DNA from: CAYRJD01 sp965205925
Lineage (GTDB): Bacteria > Actinomycetota > Acidimicrobiia > Acidimicrobiales > Poriferisodalaceae
NCBI GenBank assembly: GCA_965205925.1
Contig: OZ242183.1
Coordinates: 682,001-746,000, forward strand
Direction of reading: 5' to 3'
Length of the DNA stretch: 64,000 nucleotides
Under the pieces are notes generated by a model, which ran no database searches, had not been told where the DNA came from, and worked only from the letters and a program-made list of their open reading frames with translations. A program made the position numbers and the translations under genes. Below are positions 17,066 through 25,070 of the stretch, piece by piece; position 1 is the first letter of the stretch; each line of letters starts with the position of its first letter.

Positions 17066-17500
17066 ATGACTTCGTCAAATGCTGAAAACATTGGCAACAA
17101 AATCGGGCTAGGGCGAGTCTTAGTAACCAAAATTGGGCTTGACGGGCATGATCGCGGTGTCAAGGTGGTTGCTCGCATGCTGCGAGACGCTGGCTTTGAG
17201 GTGATTTACACGGGTTTGTTCCAAACGCCCGAAAGCGTCGTCGCTGCGGCTATCGACGAAGACGTTGATGCCATCGGAGTTTCAATGCTGTCGGGTGCTC
17301 ATGAGGCCCTAGTACCGCTGGTTACAGCGGGTTTGCATGAAGCAGGCTCAGATATTCCAGTGATTTTGGGTGGCATAGTGCCGGAGAGTGACGTGGCAGC
17401 CATGCACGATGCAGGCGTAGCAGCCGTATTGACCCCGGGCGCAACGGGTGAAGAAGTAGTCGCTGCGGTAAGGAAGGCGATTGCGACTAACTGCAGCTAG
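17066..17500 (+). CDS. B12-binding small subunit of acyl-CoA mutase
   Basis: The 144-residue protein is a stand-alone cobalamin-binding domain. It has the base-off motif DGHDRG (Asp26, His28, Gly31), followed by VSMLSGAHEALVP and a C-terminal TPGATGEEVV. It is the small subunit of a split methylmalonyl-CoA/isobutyryl-CoA mutase, comparable in size to IcmB. The only large subunit in the window lies 18 kb away on the other strand (35737-37461) and carries isobutyryl-CoA mutase-type residues. The next gene, 14 bases downstream, is 3-hydroxybutyryl-CoA dehydrogenase, which suits conversion of isobutyryl-CoA to n-butyryl-CoA and its oxidation. Whether these two subunits pair is inferred. Confidence 0.88.
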   Translation: MTSSNAENIGNKIGLGRVLVTKIGLDGHDRGVKVVARMLRDAGFEVIYTGLFQTPESVVAAAIDEDVDAIGVSMLSGAHEALVPLVTAGLHEAGSDIPVILGGIVPESDVAAMHDAGVAAVLTPGATGEEVVAAVRKAIATNCS

Positions 17501-17514
17501 CTAGATTTAGTGCC

Positions 17515-18372
17515 GTGAAAGTAGAACGAGTAGGCGTTGTCGGATGCGGACTGATGGGTTCAGGCATAGCAGAAGTTGCAGCGATCAACGGCTGCGATGT
17601 GAAGGTGGCAGAAGCAAACGAGACGGTCATTGAGCTAGGCCAAAAACGCATTCAAAAGAGCCTTGAGCGTGCAGTGTCAGCAGAAAGGATCGACCAGGAA
17701 GCATGTGAACGCGCCCTGAGCGCGATTTCTTTTTCCGATGACCTGAACTTTCTGGCTGACCGCGAGTTTGTCATTGAGGCCGTCATTGAGGATGAACAAA
17801 CCAAGGTTGACGTGTTTAACCAGCTTGCCAAAGTGCTGGAAGATCCCAGTGCAGTGATGGCGAGCAACACCTCTGCCATTCCCATTATGAAGCTTGCTAT
17901 GGCTACCGATCGGCCTTCACAGGTAATCGGCATGCATTTCTTTAACCCAGTGCCGGTGATGGGTTTGGTCGAAGTTATTTCTTCCTTACTCACTAGTGAA
18001 GAAACTGCAGAGAGGTGTCGCGCATTCAGCTCAGAGCAGTTGGGCAAGCGTGTGGTTAACAGTCAGGACCGAGCCGGTTTCGTGGTGAATGCCTTGCTAA
18101 TTCCTTTTATCTTGTCGGCTATTCGGATGCTTGAATCAGGATTTGCCACCGCCGAAGACATTGACGCCGGGATGGTTGTTGGTTGCAACCATCCAATGGG
18201 ACCATTAGCGCTGTGTGACCTGATTGGACTTGATACAACGCTGGCGGTAGCTGCCTCACTGTATGAAGAGTTTCGTGAGCAGCTGTACGCACCGCCACCA
18301 ATGCTTAGTCGCTTGTGCGATGCCGGTTTACTGGGCCGAAAGACCGGCCGAGGTTTCTATACCTACAACTAA
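17515..18372 (+). CDS. 3-hydroxybutyryl-CoA dehydrogenase
   Basis: The 285-residue NAD(P)-dependent enzyme has a Rossmann motif VGCGLMGSGIAE at its N terminus, then SNTSAIPI and IGMHFFNPVPVMGLVEVI, which carry the catalytic Ser/His/Asn region. The C-terminal dimer domain contains DAGMVVGCNHPMGPLALCDLIGLD. It oxidises (S)-3-hydroxybutyryl-CoA to acetoacetyl-CoA, or the reverse. Length matches FadB2/Hbd. The start is GTG. It lies 14 bases after the B12-binding mutase subunit, so the two are probably one transcript and one pathway. Confidence 0.94.
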   Translation: MKVERVGVVGCGLMGSGIAEVAAINGCDVKVAEANETVIELGQKRIQKSLERAVSAERIDQEACERALSAISFSDDLNFLADREFVIEAVIEDEQTKVDVFNQLAKVLEDPSAVMASNTSAIPIMKLAMATDRPSQVIGMHFFNPVPVMGLVEVISSLLTSEETAERCRAFSSEQLGKRVVNSQDRAGFVVNALLIPFILSAIRMLESGFATAEDIDAGMVVGCNHPMGPLALCDLIGLDTTLAVAASLYEEFREQLYAPPPMLSRLCDAGLLGRKTGRGFYTYN

Positions 18373-18403
18373 CGCAGGCTGACAACCTCAGGGAATTTTA
18401 ACG

Positions 18404-19558
18404 ATGTATCAAAAAACTTTTTTACAGTCACTGCCTGCACGATTGTTGGCAATTTTGTTAGTGGTTGTGTTGATCGCTGCGGCCTGCTCGAGCGACAACG
18501 CCGATGAGGTCACACCGGCCGAGGCCGATGAGATGCAACCAGGCATCGGTACGGCATTGAAGATTGGCCGCGCTAACTGGGGTAGCTCGTATTTCTTGGC
18601 GGAAATCCACGCAGCGCTGCTGCGAGAACTCGGCTACGAGGTTTCAAGCCCCACAGACTTCGAACTGACACCCGAAGCAGGATTTGTTGCTATCGCTGAG
18701 CGCGAAATTGATGCCTGGCCAAGCGGTTGGTATCCGCTGCATGACAACTGGCTCAAATCCGAACTGACGGACGGCAGTCTGGTTGAGGACAAGGTTCAGA
18801 TAATCGGTGAACAGATTCTTGCGGGCGGTGTTCAGGGCTACGTGATTGATCGTGCCTTCGGCGAACGGTTCAACATCTTGACGCTGGATGATCTGAACAA
18901 CAATCCTGAGGCCATCGCCGTGATCGATGCTGTTGATCCAAGCCCGGGTGATGGCGTGGTTGACATCTATGGCTGCCCTGACAATTGGACTTGTGACAAC
19001 GTCATCGATCAGCAAATTGCTATGTCCGGCTGGGAGAACATACGCCAGTTCAAAGGTGGCAGTTCATTCGACTTTCTGGTGGCGGCTGTATTAGGCCACC
19101 AGGTCGATGAGGAGCCGTTTGTCATACACCTATATGGCCCTTCGGTTTACATAACGAGACTTCGACCGGGCGACAACGTCTACTGGGTGGGCGTCAATGA
19201 CATAATCGACGACTCAAATCCGTCCGGGCAACCAAGCGGTGAAGCCCTTGATCAGCGTCCGGGCACGCAACCCATCCCAGCTTCTGAGTGCCCGGCTGCG
19301 GAGACAAGAGAAGACGGTTTGTGTCCCAACGGATTTGCGATTGTTGACATTCTCGTAACGGTCAACAACGATTTTGCGAATGAGAATCCAGTAGCCACGG
19401 CTCTAATGGCGGCTGTCAAAGTGCCGGCTCTGGAAGTTTCGTTGGCTTTGGTTGCCATCTCAGACGGAGAAAACCCAGCCGATTCGGCTAATGAATGGCT
19501 TGCTGCTAACCGTGATTTAGCTGATAGCTGGCTTGAAATTGCGCGTGCCGCGGCTTAA
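18404..19558 (+). CDS. OpuAC-type (glycine betaine-like) substrate-binding lipoprotein
   Basis: The 384-residue precursor has a lipoprotein signal peptide with the lipobox IAAAC (Cys about 28). The mature domain starts IGRANWGSSYFLAEIHAALL and includes ELTPEAGFVAIAEREIDAWPSGWYP, resembling the glycine betaine/proline ABC receptor family (OpuAC). Permease and ATPase genes are absent on both sides, so it is an orphan receptor that must use a transporter encoded elsewhere or act as a sensor. An unusual internal region with several Cys residues (YGCPDNWTCDNV, SECPAAETREDGLCPNG) may form disulfides. The ligand cannot be told from sequence. Confidence 0.85.
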   Translation: MYQKTFLQSLPARLLAILLVVVLIAAACSSDNADEVTPAEADEMQPGIGTALKIGRANWGSSYFLAEIHAALLRELGYEVSSPTDFELTPEAGFVAIAEREIDAWPSGWYPLHDNWLKSELTDGSLVEDKVQIIGEQILAGGVQGYVIDRAFGERFNILTLDDLNNNPEAIAVIDAVDPSPGDGVVDIYGCPDNWTCDNVIDQQIAMSGWENIRQFKGGSSFDFLVAAVLGHQVDEEPFVIHLYGPSVYITRLRPGDNVYWVGVNDIIDDSNPSGQPSGEALDQRPGTQPIPASECPAAETREDGLCPNGFAIVDILVTVNNDFANENPVATALMAAVKVPALEVSLALVAISDGENPADSANEWLAANRDLADSWLEIARAAA

Positions 19559-19661
19559 TTTCTGCAGGACTCTCATACAATTCTCACACTGCATTGCTAT
19601 AAATTTGCTGTTGCAGTGATGACCCAACTCACTGGGGCTTTGCGAGTGTTAGGACCGGCTA

Positions 19662-21140
19662 GTGGGCGAATTTGATGGTGAATTTGACGGTGGATCAAAT
19701 GGTGGAATAAATGGTGGATCAGATGGTGGAATAAATAGTGGAGTAGATAGCGGTACTGCTGACGAAAAGAGCGTCGCGTTCCAAGCGCTGCCGTACGAGC
19801 CGTTAGTCCGCAAGATAGAAGCCAGGCCAGCCACACCAGGCGTTGATGGATCTGGCGGTGGTGGATCTGGCATTGCGCAGCCTGGCGAAATATCCCCCCG
19901 ACCGCCCACTGGGCTATCTGACAAGCCAGGTTCTGGAAGACGACTGTCGGCTTGGCGTGCTGCTGTGATAGCAGCCATCGTGGGTGCAGTCGCAGGAGCT
20001 GCAGTAGCCGGCTTTGTTGTACTAGCGCTGGAGGATGACCAAGCGTCTCTGACCGCTGGTGAATCAATAACTTCTCTGGCTGTTGGCAATTCGTCAGCGC
20101 AGTTCACCAGCAGCAACTCCAGCGATTTTGCGGGGTCGGGCTTCATAAACGTCAAGGACATTTATGGCGAGGTAAAGCAAAGCGTTGTCCGCATCTCTGT
20201 CGCGTTGGAGTCGGGGCGGCCAGGGTCTACTGGCAGTGGATTCGTGGTTTCTGAAGATGGCTACATAGCCACCAATGCCCACGTTGTGGCTCTCACAGCG
20301 TCGGGTAATCCGGAGGACTTTGATCCGGATGCGGTCGAAGTGACCGTGCATCTTTCTGAGGGTGCTGCACTGGAAGCCACGGTTATAGGCGTAGATCTTG
20401 GGCGCGATCTGGCCGTGCTACAAATTGATGCAGACAATCTGAAACCGGTGAAGCTGGGCACGACGGGCGCAGTGGTCGTTGGCGATCAGGTAGTAGCGGT
20501 GGGTAATGCTCTCGGCTTGGGTGATGCACCGACGGTTACAACCGGCATCGTGTCGGCCACAAACCGGGCGATTGAACTTACAAACACGCGGCTATCTGGA
20601 CTTATTCAAACCGATGCCGCCATCAACCCAGGCAATTCTGGCGGACCACTGCTAAACGCAAACGGCGAGGTGATTGGCATCAACACCGCCATTGCTGGCT
20701 CAAACACAAATGGGCTTGGCTTTGCGATTTCTGTAGATGGAGCCATGCAAGTCATCATGTCGCTGCAAGAAGGTGTTGTTATTGAAACGGCGTACCTAGG
20801 CGTGAGTATTTTCAGCAGAGAAACCTGGGAAACCTGGCTAGCTACCGCTGACTCAGATGAGTACGAAGATCTGCAAGTAGCCGATGATGTTGAAGGAGCA
20901 ATCGTTGTCGTTGTGCAAGAAGGCTCTGCAGCCGATCAGGGCGGCATCAAAGCAGGAGACATTGTGGTGGAGTTTGCCGGATTACCAATCAGCGAAAACC
21001 AAGAACTGCAGGACGCAGTTAAGTCGTTGCTTCCAGGTAGCACCACCGAAGTAGAAGTTGTGCGTGTATCTGAAACGGGCTCTGTGGTCAGACATAGGCT
21101 GCGCGTGAAACTAGGAGACATCAGAAACACAACAAATTAG
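19662..21140 (+). CDS. Membrane-anchored HtrA/DegP-type serine protease
   Basis: The 492-residue protein has a repetitive Gly/Asp/Asn-rich cytoplasmic N terminus (1-32), a transmembrane helix (about 99-122), a trypsin-like domain and one PDZ domain (about 390-485). The catalytic triad is visible as His207 (TNAHVV), Asp249 (GRDLAVL) and Ser326 (NPGNSGGPL). The layout matches actinobacterial HtrA/PepD proteases, which act outside the membrane in protein quality control. The start is GTG 19662; the first 32 codons are made of short repeated units and could be missed or mis-started. No two-component partner is adjacent; a crotonase gene follows after 10 bases. Confidence 0.93.
   Translation: MGEFDGEFDGGSNGGINGGSDGGINSGVDSGTADEKSVAFQALPYEPLVRKIEARPATPGVDGSGGGGSGIAQPGEISPRPPTGLSDKPGSGRRLSAWRAAVIAAIVGAVAGAAVAGFVVLALEDDQASLTAGESITSLAVGNSSAQFTSSNSSDFAGSGFINVKDIYGEVKQSVVRISVALESGRPGSTGSGFVVSEDGYIATNAHVVALTASGNPEDFDPDAVEVTVHLSEGAALEATVIGVDLGRDLAVLQIDADNLKPVKLGTTGAVVVGDQVVAVGNALGLGDAPTVTTGIVSATNRAIELTNTRLSGLIQTDAAINPGNSGGPLLNANGEVIGINTAIAGSNTNGLGFAISVDGAMQVIMSLQEGVVIETAYLGVSIFSRETWETWLATADSDEYEDLQVADDVEGAIVVVVQEGSAADQGGIKAGDIVVEFAGLPISENQELQDAVKSLLPGSTTEVEVVRVSETGSVVRHRLRVKLGDIRNTTN
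19665..19751 (+). repeat. Degenerate GGTGGA/GGTGAA repeats encoding the HtrA N terminus
   Basis: Units such as GAATTTGATGGT/GAATTTGACGGT and GGTGGATCAAATGGTGGAAT (with one-base variants) recur across 19665-19751, giving the peptide pattern GEFDGEFDGGSNGGINGGSD. The copies are in frame, and the coding potential is low-complexity. This looks like a length-variable simple-sequence region. Confidence 0.85.
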
Positions 21141-21150
21141 GCTGCGGGTC

Positions 21151-21975
21151 ATGCGCATTTTTGACACAGGAACCGACGATCTAATAGTTGAAGTAGACGA
21201 TGGCGTGATGACCATCACGCTTAATCGACCAGACCGTCGCAACGCTTTTTCGACGCCGATGATGAACGGATTAGTAGCAGCCATCGCCGATGCCGAAGTT
21301 GCTTCTGATGTAGGAGCACTGGTGATTACAGGTGCTGGTAAAGCCTTTTGTGCCGGTGGGGATGTGAAAGGCATGGCCCAAGCGGGCGGTGAAGGTGGGG
21401 ATAGTCCGCTGCAATACGACGCACGAGTGCACCTGCAGCGTCGTAATCAGCGCGACACCTCAGGCAAGCTCTATGAGATGCCAAAGCCAACGATTGCTGC
21501 GCTACCGGGTGCGGCCGCGGGTGCGGGACTATCGGTGGCACTGTCATGTGACCTGCGCTACGCCGCCCCCAACGCCATCATGACAACCGCCTTCGCGCGT
21601 GTCGGATTTAGCGGTGACTATGGCGGCACCTGGTTTATGAGCAAGCTTGTGGGCACTGCCAAGGCACGTGAGCTTTACTATCTATCTAGCCGCGTTGATA
21701 TGGACGAAGCGGTGCGATTGGGTTTAGTAAACGGCATTTTCGAAGCCGATGCTCTAAGCGATGAGGTAAACGCTATTGCTCGCCAGCTAGCAGGCGGGCC
21801 GACCGTGGCCTACAGGTATATGAAAGAGAACCTAAACCGGGCGATCGACGGTGAGATGGGGGAGTGCCTTGACATGGAGGCTGCCCACCACATTCATTGC
21901 GGGCAAACAGATGATCACAAAGAAGCCGCTAAGGCTTTCGTTGAAAAGCGCGAACCTACCTTTTCTGGCCGCTAA
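21151..21975 (+). CDS. Enoyl-CoA hydratase/isomerase family protein
   Basis: The 274-residue crotonase-fold protein has MTITLNRPDRRNAFS near the N terminus, the oxyanion-hole segments GKAFCAGGDVKGM and LPGAAAGAGLSVALSCDLRYA, and the C-terminal helix ending KAFVEKREPTFSGR. It probably hydrates or isomerises an enoyl-CoA in beta-oxidation or branched-chain amino-acid breakdown; the substrate is unclear. The region GFSGDYGGTWFM holds an Asp where classical hydratases have the second catalytic Glu, so a related reaction cannot be excluded. It is 10 bases downstream of the HtrA gene. Confidence 0.88.
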   Translation: MRIFDTGTDDLIVEVDDGVMTITLNRPDRRNAFSTPMMNGLVAAIADAEVASDVGALVITGAGKAFCAGGDVKGMAQAGGEGGDSPLQYDARVHLQRRNQRDTSGKLYEMPKPTIAALPGAAAGAGLSVALSCDLRYAAPNAIMTTAFARVGFSGDYGGTWFMSKLVGTAKARELYYLSSRVDMDEAVRLGLVNGIFEADALSDEVNAIARQLAGGPTVAYRYMKENLNRAIDGEMGECLDMEAAHHIHCGQTDDHKEAAKAFVEKREPTFSGR

Positions 21976-21992
21976 AGCTTGAACCTGAGCCT

Positions 21993-22006
21993 CCGCTAAC
22001 TAGCGG
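21993..22006. terminator. 14-bp hairpin at convergent junction (copy A)
   Basis: CCGCTAACTAGCGG forms a 5-bp GC-rich stem with loop AACT. It lies between two converging genes and contains the TAG stop (21996-21998) of the minus-strand gene. On the plus strand it is followed by TTTGGTT. The identical 14-mer occurs at 32835-32848 in the same relation to another stop codon. Confidence 0.4.
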
Positions 22007-23087
22007 TTTGGTTGCTGTAAGTCGCTAGGAGTTCGGCTGCTACTTCGGCACGCCGCTCAACCCCGTCACACATTTGGTCAAGATCAATCTCTTCGTCCTG
22101 GCTGCCCTGCTGCCCTGCGAGATAACGGGCGTAAACACCCTCACCTATACACGCCAATCGCCACTGAGCGAACGCTTGATAATACATCACCTGCCCCAAA
22201 TCAATTTTCATTTCACTGGCATAACGCTGAGCCATCTCTTCTTGACTTAGAAAGCCCTCCAGGCTTGTTGTTTCAGGATCTCCGGTGAGCCCATCGTCAT
22301 CGGCATTTGCAGGGTCATACCAATAGCCAAGCAGTTGGCCTAAATCGGCTATCGGTTCGCCTAAGGTGCACAGCTCCCAATCCAATACTGCTGCTACTGC
22401 GCCGGTCGATTGGTTCATCATGCAGTTTGAGAGGCGATAATCACCGTGGGCAATGGTGGTTGGATTCGGCTCGGGCATGCGTTGTTTTAACTGCTCGGCG
22501 ACGTCGTCAATCACGGGTAACTCGCGCGTTTTTGACTGTTCCCACTGCAGTGTCCAGCGTTTTAGCTGCCTTTCGATGTATCCGTTACGACGAGCTAGAT
22601 CTCCGAGCCCAACAGCATCTATATCCACTCGATGCAGCGCACACAACGTATCGATCAGGGTTTCAGACATTTTTTGTCGTACTGCAGGCTCAAGCGTCTT
22701 GGCTACTTCTATGTCGCGCACCACTACGCCTGGGACATGCTCCATCACATAGAAATCACGCCCGTTGACAGCAGAGTCTTGACATAAGCCGACCATGCGA
22801 GGCACAGGTACTGGCGTATCAATTAGCGAATCCATCAAACGATGCTCACGCGCCATGTCATGAGCCGAAGCCAGCAGTGGTCCCAAGGGAGGTCTGCGTA
22901 ACACCAACGCGCTGCGGTTTGAATCCGCAACGATGAAGGTCATGTTCGAGCGACCTCCGGGGATCAGCTCAAAACTCAACGGCGGAGCAACTTCTGCGCG
23001 CTCCGAAATCCACTCCGTGACGTTGGTTGTGTTGATCGGGTCTAAGTTCGTCGAATCCAGATCTGTTGAGCCCAGGTCAACTGGCAT
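21996..23087 (-). CDS. APH-family phosphotransferase (acyl-CoA metabolism-associated)
   Basis: The 363-residue protein belongs to the aminoglycoside-phosphotransferase-like kinase fold. It shows a nucleotide-binding N lobe (GRSNMTFIV, ALVLRRPPLGPLL), catalytic loop IAHGDYRLSN and metal-binding LDWELCTLGEPIADLG. Homologs of this subtype are often beside acyl-CoA dehydrogenases or fused to them (ACAD10-like), where they phosphorylate hydroxyacyl compounds. An antibiotic-resistance role is not indicated. Its start overlaps the 3' end of the alpha/beta hydrolase gene by 11 bases, showing translational coupling. Confidence 0.88.
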   Translation of the reverse strand: MPVDLGSTDLDSTNLDPINTTNVTEWISERAEVAPPLSFELIPGGRSNMTFIVADSNRSALVLRRPPLGPLLASAHDMAREHRLMDSLIDTPVPVPRMVGLCQDSAVNGRDFYVMEHVPGVVVRDIEVAKTLEPAVRQKMSETLIDTLCALHRVDIDAVGLGDLARRNGYIERQLKRWTLQWEQSKTRELPVIDDVAEQLKQRMPEPNPTTIAHGDYRLSNCMMNQSTGAVAAVLDWELCTLGEPIADLGQLLGYWYDPANADDDGLTGDPETTSLEGFLSQEEMAQRYASEMKIDLGQVMYYQAFAQWRLACIGEGVYARYLAGQQGSQDEEIDLDQMCDGVERRAEVAAELLATYSNQTAS

Positions 23088-23934
23088 CTTTAATCACCTC
23101 ACGGTCGGAGAACACAGGATCTAGGAAGTCCAACAGTGCTGATACGAAAATATCGTTGCGGTCTCCGGCCACCATATGAGCAGCATCGGTGACATTGACG
23201 TACTGAGCTTTGGGCACCAACTCCAAGAACTTCTGAGCTCCCTGCACCGACAAGACATCGGACAAACCGCCGCGCACCAACAGCGTCGGGCATTGCAACT
23301 GATTCAACGCAATGGCTGCTTTTTCTTGACGGGTAACCCTCTCATCTAGAGAGTTACGCGGTCGCTTTATAAACAACGGATCCCAATGCCAGCGGTATCT
23401 ACCGTCCGGGTATTGCCGTACGTTCTTAGCTAGGCCGTCTAGCTTTCGTGGCCGTTTGCGGTGCGGCTGGTAGGCGGCAACGGCGTCTGCTACCTCGGCC
23501 AGGGTGGTGAATCCTTCGGGCGCCTGAGCCATGAAATCATGGATCTTGCGTACCCCTGCGGCCTCGATGCGCGGTGCGGTGTCCACCATCACCAGTGAGC
23601 TTGCTTCTACAGCGTGTTCGCCAATGGCTACAAGCGAGGTGCCTCCGCCCATTGATGCGCCAACCAAGATCGGTTTCTCACCAAAATGTTTAACCACCGC
23701 TCTCAGGTCGGCCACCAAAGCTTCGGTGCTGTAGTCGCCATCCGGCGCCCAGTCGCTGTCTCCGTGACCGCGAGCATCCAAACTCACCGCGCGATAGCCG
23801 CCTCTGGCTAATGCCTCACCGGCACCTCTCCAGGCGTGGCGAGTTTGTCCGCCCCCGTGTTGCAGTAGCACCAGCGGACCGGTGGTGCCATACAGGTCTG
23901 CTGCTACGGACACTGCGCCGCTTGCGGTGATCAT
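23077..23934 (-). CDS. Alpha/beta hydrolase
   Basis: The 285-residue protein has the alpha/beta hydrolase core: oxyanion region QHGGGQTRHAW, nucleophile elbow VGASMGGGTS (Ser as nucleophile), a PTLLVRGGLSDVLS strand with the acid residue, and a C-terminal His in DAAHMVAGDRND. It hydrolyses an ester, amide, epoxide or C-C bond; substrate is not evident. It is co-transcribed with the overlapping APH-family kinase and follows the GrdB-like selenoprotein gene on the same strand, after an 86-base gap. Confidence 0.9.
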   Translation of the reverse strand: MITASGAVSVAADLYGTTGPLVLLQHGGGQTRHAWRGAGEALARGGYRAVSLDARGHGDSDWAPDGDYSTEALVADLRAVVKHFGEKPILVGASMGGGTSLVAIGEHAVEASSLVMVDTAPRIEAAGVRKIHDFMAQAPEGFTTLAEVADAVAAYQPHRKRPRKLDGLAKNVRQYPDGRYRWHWDPLFIKRPRNSLDERVTRQEKAAIALNQLQCPTLLVRGGLSDVLSVQGAQKFLELVPKAQYVNVTDAAHMVAGDRNDIFVSALLDFLDPVFSDREVIKDAS

Positions 23935-24020
23935 TAGATCAGGTTCGGGTGCGCCCGGCAGTGGGTGCCCCTTCAGTTGCTAGCCATTCAGATCGGGCTG
24001 AGCTCGCTCGAACAAGATGC

Positions 24021-24959
24021 TTAGTTTGTGCGGGCGCGGCCGTCAGTTTTAGCTACGGCTTGCTGCTTGCGGCGAGCTTCACCAGCAGCCGCATACTGCG
24101 CACGATTGCTCTCGTCCAGATGCATGAAGTGATCACGCCACTCATCGTTGTGCTGGGAGTCCCAAACAAAAGGTGTTTGGACGGTGGTGCGTGGCATCCA
24201 TGCGTTTTCAAGCAGGTTCAGTGCTATGTCCACTGTGGCGGTTTGCATCTCAACGTCAAAAGGTTTGCCGATCGGGTTGCCTAGAGGAAAATCTGTGAAC
24301 ACGTAGCGTGCCACTCCACACTCCTCCACGATGTCCTTGGCGCTACCGACAACAACGGTCGCAATGCCAGCGTCTTCGAGGTGTCTAGCGACCAAACTCA
24401 CGGTTTGGTGGCAAACCGGTCAGAGCGGCACCAGTAACGCAACGTCTACTTCGTCTTCGCGTATCCATTGCTCGATTAGCGGGGCGTCGTTGCGCTGGGT
24501 GCGGCGCTGGCTGTAATCGGTAGGCACACCGTAGAAGCGATCCGAAACCGATCCGATTCTTCCGTCGGCTGCAAACTTGCGCAAGAGGCTTATCGGGAGG
24601 TAAGTGTCGGGATCATCGGTGTGAGTGTTGTCCTTATCCCAAAAAAGATCCTCGTTAAAAAGGCCTTCAACAGCGTCGTCACAGCGGGCGGTGTATGGCT
24701 GCTTGGGGCGCGATGTCGGTACACCCGCTGGTTCGCTACCCGCTTCAAAGAACGATGTCGTCACTAGGCCGACACGACTGTCTTGCAAGGGCTTTGCTAA
24801 AGGCGTAAAGCTGACCTCATGGTTGTAGGACCACTGATAGGGAAGCTCATAGCCGTGCGCTGAGTAGTACTCGCGCGACTTATCTATGTAACTAACGAAC
24901 GAGCGATGCGAACGCCGAGGGGTACGAGGCTTTCTTGCAGAAGGTGTAGCTGAAGACAT
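24021..24959 (-). CDS. GrdB-family putative selenoprotein (in-frame TGA read as Sec)
   Basis: Two same-frame reading frames (24420-24959 and 24021-24419) are separated only by one TGA at 24420-24422. Read through as selenocysteine they give one 312-residue protein with Sec180 in LVPL-U-PVCHQT, a U-x-x-C redox motif with Cys183. Flanking sequence is continuous: DEVDVALLVPL before, and SLVARHLEDAGIATVVVG, FTDFPLGNPIGKPFD and TTVQTPFVW after. These match what I know of the glycine/sarcosine/betaine reductase selenoprotein B family (GRDB, PF07355), in which non-selenium members have Cys at the UGA position. The start chosen is ATG 24959 (MSSATPS); upstream codons look non-coding. A SECIS-like hairpin follows the TGA. 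It does not have the other glycine reductase subunits, so the substrate is unknown. sel genes are not in the window. Confidence 0.82.
24388..24422 (-). promoter_or_regulatory. Putative bacterial SECIS element downstream of the UGA
   Basis: On the minus strand, after TGA (24422-24420), a stem ACCAAAC/GTTTGGT of seven pairs encloses the loop CGTGA. Below it lie a C-C mismatch and two further G-C pairs (24412-24388). The apical loop begins 17 bases after the UGA and its second base is G, in line with the bacterial SECIS rule (loop 16-37 bases from the UGA, G in the first two loop positions). A second, mutually exclusive hairpin, CGGTTTG/CAAACCG with loop CCAC (24418-24401), starts one base after the UGA. 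Confidence 0.65.
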
Positions 24960-25070
24960 ACGACAACAATTTAGAACACCTCTTGGTGTCGTGCCGCACG
25001 AGCGGGCTTGTTTTTGTTTATACGAGGGCTTTTGACTATCCCCGGTTCCTAATCGCACTAGCTTGCGGCT

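Noticed and set aside
21996..23087. Aminoglycoside resistance phosphotransferase
   Set aside because: The sequence type and the acyl-CoA gene context fit the ACAD10-like kinase subgroup rather than antibiotic-modifying enzymes.
24021..24401. Separate 126-residue gene starting at GTG 24401
   Set aside because: It is in the same frame as the upstream frame, missing only six codons after the TGA, and starts in the middle of a conserved motif. One selenoprotein gene explains both pieces better.
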